Of a stretch of DNA of 38,978 nt, positions 25,787-34,842 are shown piece by piece; position 1 is the stretch's first letter, and each line of letters opens with the position of its first letter. The notes beneath the pieces were generated by a model. It was not told the DNA's origin and made no database searches. It worked only from the letters and a program-made list of their open reading frames with translations. A program made the translations under genes and the position numbers. Origin of the DNA: JASJBU01 sp965372385 (GTDB taxonomy: Bacteria; Pseudomonadota; Gammaproteobacteria; Chromatiales; Chromatiaceae); NCBI GenBank assembly GCA_965372385.1, contig CBDVCD010000003.1, forward strand, positions 1 through 38,978, given 5' to 3'.

Positions 25787-26611
25787 ATGCTGAAGCAGCG
25801 AGTCTTCACTGCACTGGCTCTGGCTCCATTGGTGTTGGGGACGGTGCTGGTCATGCCCAGCCACTATCTGGCGCTGATCTTCGCCCTGGTGCTGTTGCTG
25901 GGTGGTAGTGAATGGGCCAGACTTGCCGGAATTAACCAGCCCGCGGGTCAACTCGGCTATATTCTGCTGCTTGCCGGTAGCATGCTGGGTACGGACTACA
26001 TCTTCATGCAATCAGGCTGGACGCCATGGTTACTGTCAGCCAGTGTGTTTTGGTGGTTGCTGGTGATCTTGCGCATTGGCCGGTTCAGCAGTGATGGAAA
26101 CCTGACCGGGTTTCGTCCGCTGCAGGCCCTCGAGGGGGTTATCGTTCTGGTGCCGGCATGGTTCGCCCTGGTTTTCCTGCACCAGATTCCTCATGATGGC
26201 CCCATCCTTCTGGTATTTCTCCTCCTGTTGATCTGGGGTGCGGATATCGGAGCCTATTTTGCGGGTCGCCGCTGGGGTCGGCACAAGCTGGCGCCCCAGG
26301 TGAGCCCGGGTAAGACCCGTGAGGGTGTCTATGGGGCCATGGTCCCCGCTATGCTGTTTGGCCTGATTCTGGCTTGGTGGCAGCAGTTAGGTTTGTATAA
26401 TACGCTGTTGGCCATTCTGCTCTGCCTGATAACCGTCATGTTTTCCGTGGTAGGCGATCTCTCTGAGAGTATGCTGAAACGCCAGCGTGGCGCTAAGGAC
26501 AGTGGAAACCTGTTGCCTGGACATGGCGGTATGCTCGATCGAGTCGACAGCCTGACCGCGGCGGCGCCGGTATTTCTACTGGGTCTGGTTTTAATGGGTA
26601 AGGTGATATGA
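25787..26611 (+). CDS. cdsA: Phosphatidate cytidylyltransferase (CDP-diglyceride synthase)
   Basis: Integral inner-membrane enzyme making CDP-diacylglycerol from phosphatidate and CTP, the precursor of all phospholipids. The protein is 274 aa with several hydrophobic helices. The C-terminal half has GADIGAYFAGRRWGRHKLAP, SPGKTREG, and the full CdsA signature from SESMLKR through KDSGNLLPGHGGMLDRVD, with the metal-binding Asp pair. Its end overlaps the dxr ATG by four bases (ATGA type). Confidence 0.95.
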   Translation: MLKQRVFTALALAPLVLGTVLVMPSHYLALIFALVLLLGGSEWARLAGINQPAGQLGYILLLAGSMLGTDYIFMQSGWTPWLLSASVFWWLLVILRIGRFSSDGNLTGFRPLQALEGVIVLVPAWFALVFLHQIPHDGPILLVFLLLLIWGADIGAYFAGRRWGRHKLAPQVSPGKTREGVYGAMVPAMLFGLILAWWQQLGLYNTLLAILLCLITVMFSVVGDLSESMLKRQRGAKDSGNLLPGHGGMLDRVDSLTAAAPVFLLGLVLMGKVI

Positions 26612-27786
26612 AAGGGCTGACAGTGTTGGGTTCTACCGGCTCCATCGGGGTAAACACGCTGGATGTGGTGGCCCGCCATCCCGACAGATACCGCATCCGT
26701 GCATTGACCGCCAACCGGAATGTGCAGGTCATGCTGCCTCAGTGCCTGAAGTTCAAGCCGCAACTGGCGGTGATGGCAGATGGATCAGCAGCCGCGGAAT
26801 TGGCCAAGCAGCTTTGGAATAATGGCAGTCAGACTGAGGTGCTCAGTGGCGTTGCGGGACTGGAGCAGGCCGCGGCCATGCCGGAGGCTGATTACGTGAT
26901 GGCGGCCATCGTCGGGGCTGCTGGACTGCTGCCCTCTCTGGCTGCGGTGCGTGCCGGGAAAAGGGTCTTGTTGGCCAACAAGGAGGCCCTGGTGATTTCG
27001 GGGCGCCTGTTTATGGATGAGGCGCTGACCCATGGGGCGGAGATCCTGCCCATCGACAGTGAGCACAACGCCGTCTTCCAATGCATGCCGGCGGGTTTTG
27101 CCAAGGGCCTCGTTTACACTGGGGTGAAAAGGATCCTGCTGACGGCCTCCGGCGGTCCTTTTCGCACCACCCCGATGGATGAATTGTGGAAGGTGACCCC
27201 TGAACAGGCTTGCGCCCATCCCAACTGGGATATGGGGCGTAAGATCTCAGTGGATTCGGCGACCATGATGAACAAGGGGCTCGAGGTGATCGAGGCCCAC
27301 TGGTTGTTTCATGTTGAACCGTCGCAGATTCAGGTGATCTTGCATCCACAGAGCGTGATTCACTCCATGGTGGAATATGCGGATGGATCGGTACTGGCCC
27401 AGCTGGGGAATCCTGATATGCGCACCCCCATCGCCCATGCCCTGGCCTGGCCGGAAAGGATCGAATCTGGAGTCGCTAGCCTGGATCTTTTTCAGGTGGC
27501 TCACCTCGATTTCGAAGCCCCGGACCTGCAACGTTTCCCCTGTTTGCGACTCGCCATGGAAGCGGTGGAGGCGGGTGGAACCGCGCCGGCGGTGCTGAAT
27601 GCGGCCAACGAGGTAGCGGTGACGGCCTTTCTGGACCATCGGATCGGTTTTCTCGAGATCCCGAAGCTGGTGGATAAGACCCTGCAGGCGATGGAGATTG
27701 AGAAGGCCGAGAGTCTGGAACAATTGCTGGATTGCGACCGTAGAGCCAGGGATCTGGCGGAACAAGCCCTGCGCCATCAGGTCTGA
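26608..27786 (+). CDS. dxr: 1-deoxy-D-xylulose 5-phosphate reductoisomerase
   Basis: Second step of the MEP isoprenoid pathway: NADPH-dependent conversion of DXP to 2-C-methyl-D-erythritol 4-phosphate. The N-terminal NADPH motif is LGSTGSIG at 7-14. LLANKEALV at about 121, the substrate/metal region LPIDSEHNAVFQCM and the flexible-loop sequence LTASGGPFR are all present. At 392 aa it has full length. It overlaps cdsA by four bases, so uppS, cdsA and dxr form one translationally coupled group linking lipid-carrier, phospholipid and isoprenoid synthesis. Confidence 0.97.
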   Translation: MKGLTVLGSTGSIGVNTLDVVARHPDRYRIRALTANRNVQVMLPQCLKFKPQLAVMADGSAAAELAKQLWNNGSQTEVLSGVAGLEQAAAMPEADYVMAAIVGAAGLLPSLAAVRAGKRVLLANKEALVISGRLFMDEALTHGAEILPIDSEHNAVFQCMPAGFAKGLVYTGVKRILLTASGGPFRTTPMDELWKVTPEQACAHPNWDMGRKISVDSATMMNKGLEVIEAHWLFHVEPSQIQVILHPQSVIHSMVEYADGSVLAQLGNPDMRTPIAHALAWPERIESGVASLDLFQVAHLDFEAPDLQRFPCLRLAMEAVEAGGTAPAVLNAANEVAVTAFLDHRIGFLEIPKLVDKTLQAMEIEKAESLEQLLDCDRRARDLAEQALRHQV

Positions 27787-27838
27787 TATCTTTAACCTAG
27801 AAACCGCAGTTGACCGCTCCATTCTGATAGTAAGAAGT

Positions 27839-27847
27839 TGATATAAT
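27839..27847 (+). promoter_or_regulatory. Extended -10 promoter upstream of rseP
   Basis: TGATATAAT (TG at 27839-27840, perfect TATAAT at 27842-27847) lies about 49 bases before the rseP ATG. No -35 at standard spacing is visible; a TTGACC at 27810-27815 is 26 bases away, too far. Extended -10 elements can act without a -35. It gives rseP a start independent of the dxr transcript. Confidence 0.55.
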
Positions 27848-27895
27848 GTTAATTTGTTTCAATAGGTTCAACCGTCGTTTTTAGGATTATCTGCC

Positions 27896-29260
27896 ATGGG
27901 TTCCCTATTCATTACAATTGTCGCATTCATCACTGCCCTGGGCATCCTGATCACTGTCCATGAGTTTGGCCACTTCTGGGTTGCCCGCCGATTGGGTGTC
28001 AAGGTGCTGCGTTTTTCGGTCGGCTTTGGCCGCCCCCTGTGGAAACGGATTGGCCGGCTAGACAATACCGAATATGTCATCGCCGCCATCCCCCTCGGTG
28101 GCTATGTGAAAATGCTCGACGAACGCGAGGCCCCGGTTGCCCCCGAAGAACAGCAGCGGGCCTTCAACCGACAGTCGCTTGCCGTACGCAGCGCCATCGT
28201 GATAGCGGGACCACTGTTTAATTTTCTATTTGCGATCTGTGTCTATTGGCTGATCTTTGTGACTGGCGATACCGGGCTGAAACCATTGATTGGTGAAGTA
28301 AGCAAGGGGTCCATCGCTGAACAGGCGGGTTTTTTACCGGGGGAGCAGATACTTTCCATCGGTGATCAGCAGACGCCAACCTGGGAGAGCACCGTCTATG
28401 CCCTGCTTTCCGAAGCCATGGGTCAACCCGAACTACCGGTGCGGGTGCGAGATGATTCGGGCAGGGAGCTGATCCACTGGCTGAATACCTCCGGACTACA
28501 GGCCCTGACAGAGGATGGTCAGATCCTGCAAAACATGGGTCTGACGCCGAAACGGCCGATTCTGCCGCCAATCATCGGTGAGCTGTTAGCGGGAGAGGCG
28601 GCGGCTGCCGCCGGACTGGAGAGCGGAGATCGCTTACTCTCAGCGGATGGCGTAACACTTGAGAACTGGCCTGACTGGGTAAGCTATGTCAGAGCGCGTC
28701 CGGCCCGCATGATAAGGCTCGAGGTCGAGCGGAAAGGAGAGCGTCTCTCCCTGGAAGTTACCCCAGCATCGGTCAATGAGCAGGGCAAGATGATAGGCCG
28801 CATCGGGGCCAGCGTGCGGGTACCGCCAGGTCTTCTGGATGATTATCAGACTGAAATCCAATACGGTCCCATGGCGGCGCTGGGCCACTCCCTCTATAAG
28901 ACCTGGGACCTCTCCCGGCTCATGTTGCGGATGCTGGGAAAGATGCTGGTGGGTGAGGTATCGGTGAAAAATCTGAGTGGACCCATCTCGATAGCGGACG
29001 CCGCCGGCAAGTCGGCCAGCTATGGAACGACCTATTTTCTGAAGTTCCTCGCGGTGGTCAGCATCAGCCTTGGGGTATTGAATCTGTTGCCTATTCCGGT
29101 GTTGGATGGGGGACATCTCTTTTTCTTTCTGCTCGAAGCGGTCAAGGGAAGCCCTTTATCAGACAGATTTATTGAGCTGGGGCAGAAGATTGGCATGTTG
29201 ATCCTGCTCGCCATCATGAGCCTGGCTTTTTATATCGACCTAAATCGTTTTTTGGGATGA
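27896..29260 (+). CDS. rseP: Site-2 intramembrane zinc metalloprotease RseP
   Basis: Inner-membrane protease that makes the second cut in the anti-sigma factor RseA to release sigma-E, and clears signal-peptide remnants. The zinc motif is HEFGH (His22, Glu23, His26). The second metal site is NLLPIPVLDGG with Asp404. Two PDZ domains lie between the membrane segments (about 110-200 and 205-300). At 454 aa it has normal length. The GFG and GYVKM motifs are conserved. Its own extended -10 promoter lies 49 bases upstream. The gene that usually follows, bamA, is absent here. Confidence 0.95.
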   Translation: MGSLFITIVAFITALGILITVHEFGHFWVARRLGVKVLRFSVGFGRPLWKRIGRLDNTEYVIAAIPLGGYVKMLDEREAPVAPEEQQRAFNRQSLAVRSAIVIAGPLFNFLFAICVYWLIFVTGDTGLKPLIGEVSKGSIAEQAGFLPGEQILSIGDQQTPTWESTVYALLSEAMGQPELPVRVRDDSGRELIHWLNTSGLQALTEDGQILQNMGLTPKRPILPPIIGELLAGEAAAAAGLESGDRLLSADGVTLENWPDWVSYVRARPARMIRLEVERKGERLSLEVTPASVNEQGKMIGRIGASVRVPPGLLDDYQTEIQYGPMAALGHSLYKTWDLSRLMLRMLGKMLVGEVSVKNLSGPISIADAAGKSASYGTTYFLKFLAVVSISLGVLNLLPIPVLDGGHLFFFLLEAVKGSPLSDRFIELGQKIGMLILLAIMSLAFYIDLNRFLG

Positions 29261-29426
29261 GTTCACTTGCTCCAAGGCGGTAATGGTGGTTAGCTAAGGT
29301 TCCATGGATATGAGCACCGGCGGTATGAAACGATAAGTGGTCTTCCATCACGGGTTCTGTTGAAAGTGCCGGCAACTTCTCGATCAATTGGGTTTATCAA
29401 GGGGTGTTGGAGTGGGAGTGAATTCG

Positions 29427-29870
29427 ATGGGCAGGAGAACACAGAATCTCGAGCGCAGAACAGGTACTCAGGAGATGATCAATAAACTCCTGACTGAACG
29501 TCAGGAGGTCTTGGTCTCGTTTTGTCAGGTGGCTGGCCTTGAACCCTATACACGCACCGAATCCATCGATAATCTACTCCAGAGTTTCTGTCAGATACTC
29601 GTTGACTACGCCGCGTTTGGCCATTTTGAGGTGTTTGGCCACATCAGTAATGGCAGCGAACGCCGAGGCCGCGTTATCGAGGTTGCCGAAGAGATCTACC
29701 CTGATTTCATCCAGGCCACGGATATTGCGGTGAGCTTCAATGACAAATATGATCTATCGGATCATGCGCTGCACTTCGATGACCTGGCGGATGACCTCTC
29801 CCGCTTGGGAGAGAGGCTGGCGCTGCGCATCGAGCTGGAAGACAGACTACTGGCCACCATGCTCAGCTGA
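29427..29870 (+). CDS. rsd: Rsd/AlgQ family anti-sigma-70 regulator
   Basis: Predicted cytosolic regulator that binds the region-4 part of RpoD and favours alternative sigma factors; Rsd acts in E. coli stationary phase and AlgQ in Pseudomonas. The product is 147 aa. Features seen are NLERRTGTQEMINKLLTERQ, similar to the family N-terminus, SFCQILVDYAAFGHFEVF (family pattern FC..LVDY.SAGHF), EEIYPDF, and a C-terminal LGERLALRIELEDRLL helix. ATG at 29427 is chosen because GGGAG lies eight bases upstream and the N-terminus then aligns with Rsd; the in-frame ATG at 29475 would cut that helix. It is convergent with the barrel gene, with 15 bases between the stops. Confidence 0.8.
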   Translation: MGRRTQNLERRTGTQEMINKLLTERQEVLVSFCQVAGLEPYTRTESIDNLLQSFCQILVDYAAFGHFEVFGHISNGSERRGRVIEVAEEIYPDFIQATDIAVSFNDKYDLSDHALHFDDLADDLSRLGERLALRIELEDRLLATMLS

Positions 29871-29885
29871 CAGGTTTGTCACCGG

Positions 29886-31097
29886 CTAGAAATACCGCTT
29901 CAGACTGATCTCGATATAGTCATCCTGGCTAAAGCCATATAAAGGATCGTCCCTAGGTACAGCATTCCACACTCTTATCTGGGTCGAGGCCTTCCAAGCG
30001 GCTCCGAGACGACGACTGCTCTCCAGGTTGAACATCCAGGCGCTGGAGTCCAGATCCTTGATGATGCCGGTTAGCAGCTCCGAACTCTGCACGTCATTAA
30101 GCGTTAGCCTGAAACCGAAAAACAGATCGTTCTCGAAGGCTACAGGGGAATCATCGCCTCGATCGTCATACATATACTCGGCAAGCATCCCGAGATCCAT
30201 GTCTGTTTCGGCTATGCCCACATAGGTGTACTCGAAGCCACCGGTGGCCGCATAAAAGGGGTCGTCCTGACCACTACGACGTATGGCCTCCAGTTTCCAC
30301 AACCAGTCACCCTTGGTAGCCTGCAGGTCAAGGCCGGTCTGATTAATGATGGCATAATAAGGGGCCAGGACGATCTCGCCTGATTCCTTGACTACCGGGT
30401 TGAACGAGGGATCGCGGCTGGTGCCGTAAAAGTGAGACAGGCCGAAATCCCAGTCGCCGATGGCGTGGGACCAGCGAATGGCCAGGTCAATATGCCTCTC
30501 CTCCCGCTCTGATTCGTAGCTGGCCAGCTCCGTGTCGACGGGTATCAGGGTGCGCAGGCGACCCTCTTCTCCAGGAAAGGTGCGTTCCCTGAAACCGGGC
30601 AGGACAAACAGGTCCAGCAGGCCCCACTCTCTTTCCAGGGAATAGATGAACATGGGCTGACCCAACTTCTGCTCACCGTCCGGGTTCTCTACCAGATCGG
30701 TCTGGTTGATGATATCCACCAGATGCAGGACCTCGGTCACACCCCAGAAGACCTTACCGATACCGGCTCGAAGCTCCCAGCCGTCACCCGCCTTTAACCA
30801 GAGAAGCTCCCGAATGTCAGCGTGGCTGCGTGCGTCATCCTGGGAGTCCAGGCGCAGAAATGGGGTGAAGGTCAGACTTTGCCGTTCATCATCCCAGCTG
30901 TGGTAATACTCGGGTTCAAATGCCAACGAAAGCGTGTGGTTCGTCTGTTCCGGTGATAAGGCTCCCTGGGTGAAGTAACGCGCCTGTCCTTCAATATAAC
31001 CGGACCATTCACCGGCACTCATCCTCTGTAGCGGTAATAGGGCCGCAAAGAGCAGGAAGATAAAAGAAGAGCGGGCCGGGTGGAGAGTTGAGTTCAT
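29886..31097 (-). CDS. Outer-membrane beta-barrel protein of the RND/LolA-like operon
   Basis: Predicted outer-membrane barrel of 403 aa. It has an N-terminal signal peptide (about 1-28), alternating hydrophobic/polar strands with many Trp/Tyr girdle residues, and a C-terminal RYF ending, with the terminal Phe that the BAM complex recognises. The stretch GIGKVFWGVTEVLHLVDIINQTD resembles porin-like exported barrels of the DUF1302 type, but I cannot name a substrate. It is the last gene of the TetR-RND-LolA-like operon, four bases after the LolA-like gene. That suggests it provides the outer-membrane step of the export path. No strong ribosome site, which fits coupling. Confidence 0.72.
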   Translation of the reverse strand: MNSTLHPARSSFIFLLFAALLPLQRMSAGEWSGYIEGQARYFTQGALSPEQTNHTLSLAFEPEYYHSWDDERQSLTFTPFLRLDSQDDARSHADIRELLWLKAGDGWELRAGIGKVFWGVTEVLHLVDIINQTDLVENPDGEQKLGQPMFIYSLEREWGLLDLFVLPGFRERTFPGEEGRLRTLIPVDTELASYESEREERHIDLAIRWSHAIGDWDFGLSHFYGTSRDPSFNPVVKESGEIVLAPYYAIINQTGLDLQATKGDWLWKLEAIRRSGQDDPFYAATGGFEYTYVGIAETDMDLGMLAEYMYDDRGDDSPVAFENDLFFGFRLTLNDVQSSELLTGIIKDLDSSAWMFNLESSRRLGAAWKASTQIRVWNAVPRDDPLYGFSQDDYIEISLKRYF

Positions 31098-31101
31098 GAA
31101 T

Positions 31102-31881
31102 TTATCTGGCCCGTTTCAGTCTGTTCTTGCCGAAATCAGACTCCTCCAGACCAGCCCGAAAGTTATATTTTTTCCAGCTCAGCAGGGTGCTCTTGCCCGT
31201 ATGATGGTTCTGCATGAACATCTCGTCAGCCCGCCAGTATCGATCAAGATACTGTTGGTAGCCGCGGAATTCCAGGGTCTTGAGCAGGGTGCTCTTGCGA
31301 TCATAGAAGTCGATTTTGAGCGGGATGTACTCCTGTTGATCGATCCAGACATGCTGATAGGTGTAGCCCGAGTAGGGATCCACCGGGTCCCGTTCAATCA
31401 AGAAGGCGGGCTTGCCATCGACCCGATCGTCCTGGATGTATTTGTAGCTGTATTTTTCGATCTCCTGGGAGGAGAGGTCCTCATAGGCGAATTCGCTGCC
31501 CATGAATGGACCGGATTTGTTGCGTGAGGCAATGCGTTTGACGCGTTTCAGGGCCGGCAGATAGAGCCACTGGTCATCCGAACCGGTCTTGTGTGAATAG
31601 CTGAGCAGGGCGGTGCCCTTTACATCCAGGGGTTTGTCGAAGATGATCAGCGTCTTGTCGCCATCCCCCTCCACCTCGAGTGATTGGGTACGCATGTTCC
31701 GTAAACTCTCCTCCCCATGTTTGTTGCGCAGCAGCATGCTCATGCTGGCCTTGAAATCGTGCCAGCCGGTGTCTCGCCGGTCGACCTCGGTAGCAATTTC
31801 AAGGCCTCTTTCCTCCGGGGTTGTGGCATGAGTCAGTATGGGCAGCAGGCAACAGAGAAGAATAAGTAGCTGTTGCTTCAT
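31102..31881 (-). CDS. LolA-like outer-membrane lipoprotein-sorting family protein
   Basis: Predicted periplasmic lipid or lipoprotein carrier of 259 aa with a signal peptide (about 1-19, ending THA). Characteristic segments are DWHDFKASMSMLLRN-like start (GWHDFKASM), LIIFDKPLDVKGTALLSY, DDQWLYLPALKRVKRI, FMGSEFAYEDLS and FRAGLEESDF. Together these mark the LolA_like (PF17131-type) family regularly found beside RND/MMPL exporters. GGAGG lies nine bases before the ATG. It overlaps the RND gene by four bases and is followed four bases later by the barrel gene. It is not the housekeeping LolA, which is shorter and pairs with LolB/LolCDE. Confidence 0.88.
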   Translation of the reverse strand: MKQQLLILLCCLLPILTHATTPEERGLEIATEVDRRDTGWHDFKASMSMLLRNKHGEESLRNMRTQSLEVEGDGDKTLIIFDKPLDVKGTALLSYSHKTGSDDQWLYLPALKRVKRIASRNKSGPFMGSEFAYEDLSSQEIEKYSYKYIQDDRVDGKPAFLIERDPVDPYSGYTYQHVWIDQQEYIPLKIDFYDRKSTLLKTLEFRGYQQYLDRYWRADEMFMQNHHTGKSTLLSWKKYNFRAGLEESDFGKNRLKRAR

Positions 31882-34160
31882 GGCTTTTTACCTCCGAAAA
31901 GCATTAATAGGGGTGGCAGGAAGAGGAAGTCGGCCACCAGGGCCAGACCGATAGTGATGGCGGTGAGCAGACCCATGCCGGCATTGAGCTGAAAATGGGA
32001 GAAGGCGAGGATACCGAAACCGAGCATCAACACCAGGGAGGTCACCCAGAGTGCGGTGCCGACGGTGGAAAAGGCGTAACGTACCGCGTCTTCCGCATCC
32101 ATGCCCTTCTCCCGGCGGGCGCGCAGAAACTTGCTGAGAAAATGTACCGTGTCGTCCACTACGATGCCCAGGGTCATGCCGCTGACCACCGAGAGGGCCA
32201 GCCCCACTTCACCCACCAACAGTCCCCAGATGCCGAACGCCATACCGATGGGCACCAGATTGGGCAACAGGCTCAGACCCCCGATACGCAGGCTACGCAG
32301 GGCGAAGATCAGGATAAAGGAGATCATTACCAGGGCCAGGGTCGTGCCCTTGAGCATCGCCTTGATATTGCGCTCGCCGATATGGGCGAACATCACCGAC
32401 GGACTGACACCCTCGATCCGCATCCCCGGTGCATGTTCCGTCAGCCAGGCCTGGGCCTCCTTTTCGATGGCCAGTAACTGCTTGGTGGAGAGGTTCTCCA
32501 GGGTGACGGTGAAGCGGGTGGCCGATTTCTTCACGTTGATCTGGTTGTTCAGATCCAGGCCGAAGGGCAGGGAAAATTCATACAACAGCAGATACTGGGC
32601 CGAAAGGTCGCGCCGATCCGGTAGCCGGTACCAGCTGTCGTCATCCCCGTGCATGTTACGGTTCAGCCGCTTCATGATTTCGGTGATGGTGTTGACATGC
32701 AGCACGTGGGGTTGCCGGCGATACCACTGGGCGAACGCCTCCACCTTTTGCAGAAAGGCTGGATCACTCACGCCACCCGGCTCACCGGAGTTGAGGGAAT
32801 ACTCGATCAGGTAGATGCCGGTCAGGTTCTCGTTGGTGAAATCGGTGGCCTGGCGAAAGGTGATGGTCTCATCGAAATACTTGACGAACTGATCGTCCAG
32901 CCGGTTGTTGGGGATCTGCGCGATGAGGAAGATGATGATGCCTCCCATCACCCAGAGCAGGTGACGCTTGTAACGAATCACGAACTCGGCCAAGCGGAGC
33001 ATGGCGATGCTGCCCCGGGTGTCACCGCGCAGGGCCTTCACCGGCAGGATCATCATCATCGCCGGCAGGAAGGTGATCGAGAGGAAAAAGGCGAGCCAGA
33101 CACCGATGGCCGCCATATTACCCAGATCCCGGAAAGGCGGGGCATCACTGAAGTTGAGGCTGAGAAACCCGATCGCCGTGGTCAGGGTGGTGAGGAATAT
33201 AGGTTGCAGGTTGATGCGCAAACTCTCCAGTATTGCCTCCCGTTTCTCCAGACCTTCCCGCATACCATGCAGGAAGTTGACCAGGATATGCACGCAGTCG
33301 GCGATCGCCAGGGTCATGATCACGATGGGGACGGTGGTGGTTGGCGGCGAGATGCGAATGCCCATCCAGCCGGTGATGCCCATGGTGCCGATAATCATCA
33401 GGATGATAATAATCAGGGTCGAGAGGGTGCCGGGAATGGAACGCAGCATCAACGCCAGGCTGAGGATCACCGCCAGGAACATGACCGGGTAGAGGCTCTG
33501 CATGTCCTCTTTGGAGGCGGACGGAAAGGCGTTGTTCATCATGATCATGCCGGTCAGATGAATCTTGATTTCAGGGTGGGTGGCCTCTATCTGGGCGGCC
33601 AGCTTATGCGCGGCCTCAGCTACCTCCGGCACCTCGCTGAGTTTTTTACCCGGCAGCTGGATGGTGACATTGACCCCGGTGACATGGGCGCTGGAGGAGA
33701 TCAGACGATTCAGCAGCAGGGGATCTTTGACTGCAATCTGTTGTTTTCTCTCCAGTTCCTGATCCGACAGGGTATTGAGATCGAACACCAGATCCTCGAC
33801 CACCAAGTCGTCATCTTTCGCATAGGTGTATTGAAAGTTGCTGATGGAGTCGACCCGCAGGGAGTAGGGCAGTTGCCAGGCGGCCTGGGTCAGCTCCTGC
33901 ACGGCGGCGAGGGTATCCCGGGTGAAGACCCGACCGTCCCGCGGGGCCAGGACGAAGAGCACATTGTCATTCTTGGAATAGGTGTCCTGCAGCTGCTCGA
34001 ACGCGGTTAGCTGCGGATTCGCCTCGCTGAAAAACATTCGGTAGTCATTACTAAACGCCAGTTTCTGCAGGCCGGTGCCCAGTGCCGCGGTGATCAGCAC
34101 TGAGAGAAGGATGACCAGGTATTTCCAGTTCAGCACAAAATTGAAAAAACGCTCTTTCAT
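31878..34160 (-). CDS. RND-family MMPL/HAE3-type exporter
   Basis: Proton-driven inner-membrane exporter of 760 aa. Its architecture is two repeats: helix 1 (about 13-33), a periplasmic loop of about 180 residues, five to six helices, a cytoplasmic link, another single helix with a loop, then six helices. Charged residues in the membrane typical of the proton relay are seen in MTLAIADCVHILVN and GIVVDDTVHFLSKF. At about 760 aa it is the short HAE3/hopanoid-exporter-like class, not the 1,000-residue drug-efflux class, and no membrane-fusion protein is encoded nearby. Substrates of this class are often lipids. AAGGAT lies seven bases before the ATG. It is 41 bases downstream of the TetR gene. 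Confidence 0.9.
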   Translation of the reverse strand: MKERFFNFVLNWKYLVILLSVLITAALGTGLQKLAFSNDYRMFFSEANPQLTAFEQLQDTYSKNDNVLFVLAPRDGRVFTRDTLAAVQELTQAAWQLPYSLRVDSISNFQYTYAKDDDLVVEDLVFDLNTLSDQELERKQQIAVKDPLLLNRLISSSAHVTGVNVTIQLPGKKLSEVPEVAEAAHKLAAQIEATHPEIKIHLTGMIMMNNAFPSASKEDMQSLYPVMFLAVILSLALMLRSIPGTLSTLIIIILMIIGTMGITGWMGIRISPPTTTVPIVIMTLAIADCVHILVNFLHGMREGLEKREAILESLRINLQPIFLTTLTTAIGFLSLNFSDAPPFRDLGNMAAIGVWLAFFLSITFLPAMMMILPVKALRGDTRGSIAMLRLAEFVIRYKRHLLWVMGGIIIFLIAQIPNNRLDDQFVKYFDETITFRQATDFTNENLTGIYLIEYSLNSGEPGGVSDPAFLQKVEAFAQWYRRQPHVLHVNTITEIMKRLNRNMHGDDDSWYRLPDRRDLSAQYLLLYEFSLPFGLDLNNQINVKKSATRFTVTLENLSTKQLLAIEKEAQAWLTEHAPGMRIEGVSPSVMFAHIGERNIKAMLKGTTLALVMISFILIFALRSLRIGGLSLLPNLVPIGMAFGIWGLLVGEVGLALSVVSGMTLGIVVDDTVHFLSKFLRARREKGMDAEDAVRYAFSTVGTALWVTSLVLMLGFGILAFSHFQLNAGMGLLTAITIGLALVADFLFLPPLLMLFGGKKP

Positions 34161-34201
34161 TTTTTTATCCTTATTGATGCTTAATTCTGAAATCCGACTT
34201 T

Positions 34202-34795
34202 TCAGCCAGTCAGACTGTCGAGGTAGTCAAGTACACCCTTACCACACTTCAGTAAGGACTCCCGGCTCTGGGCATTTTTTGCCATACTCATGCAACCCTC
34301 CAACGCGGCTACGATGAACAGCGCGGTATCTTCCGCATTGATATCATGCCTGATCGAGCCATCCTCCTGTCCCTCTCTCAGGGTGTTGGCGATGCCTTCC
34401 AACCAGATCTGGTACATGGCATCAGTCCTGCGGCGAAACACCTCATCGATGGGCGACATTTCCTGCGCCAGGTTGTTCAATGGGCAACCCAGTTGAATAT
34501 CGTTTTCATCCAGATTGTCTCCAGCGTCACGGATGGTCTGCTTCAGACGCACGAGGGGCGGTCGTTCCCCTTTATTCAATGGTTCAATCCAGGTAGCGAT
34601 GAGATAGGGATGAATCCACTCATCCAGCACGGAATAACCCAACGCCTTTTTGCTTTTGAAATAGTGATAAAGCGCGCCTTTCGTTACGCCGGTGTTGTGC
34701 AGGATCGCGCTCAGGCGGGCGGATTGAAATCCCTGGCGATGGATCTCATGGAATGCAGCCTCCAGCAGTGCCTGTCGGGTCTTATCAGCTGTCAT
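34202..34795 (-). CDS. TetR-family transcriptional regulator
   Basis: DNA-binding repressor of 197 aa. The N-terminal TetR domain has the helix-turn-helix at about 27-50 (LSAILHNTGVTKGALYHYFKSK). The C-terminal ligand domain contains GCPLNNLAQEMS, typical of the TetR_C_6-like group. It is the first gene of the minus-strand operon with the RND exporter, LolA-like protein and barrel, so it probably represses its own operon and is released by a substrate of the pump. A palindrome at 34827-34842, just upstream, is the likely operator. The start codon lacks a clear ribosome site. Confidence 0.9.
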   Translation of the reverse strand: MTADKTRQALLEAAFHEIHRQGFQSARLSAILHNTGVTKGALYHYFKSKKALGYSVLDEWIHPYLIATWIEPLNKGERPPLVRLKQTIRDAGDNLDENDIQLGCPLNNLAQEMSPIDEVFRRRTDAMYQIWLEGIANTLREGQEDGSIRHDINAEDTALFIVAALEGCMSMAKNAQSRESLLKCGKGVLDYLDSLTG

Positions 34796-34826
34796 AAAGG
34801 GTTAGTGGACAACTGTCGATGTAGAA

Positions 34827-34842
34827 CATACCGACCAGTATG
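34827..34842. promoter_or_regulatory. Candidate TetR operator palindrome
   Basis: CATACCGACCAGTATG: perfect CATAC/GTATG arms around six bases, 32 to 47 bases upstream of the TetR start codon. Size, symmetry and position are typical for a TetR-family autoregulatory operator. It also lies about 140 bases upstream of the divergent small gene at 34985, so it could affect both directions. Confidence 0.55.

Noticed and set aside
27810..27847. TTGACC paired with TATAAT as a classic promoter before rseP
   Set aside because: The spacer is 26 bases, far from the usual 16-18; the extended -10 alone is the better reading.
29848..29900. Short hairpin between the convergent rsd-like and barrel genes as a bidirectional terminator
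   Set aside because: Only a 5-bp stem (tgaca/tgtca) with no U-run; too weak to support.
32649..34010. Plus-strand ORF of 453 codons opposite the RND exporter
   Set aside because: Low-complexity composition (Gln, His, Gly, Asp), no motif, fully antisense to a clear transporter gene.
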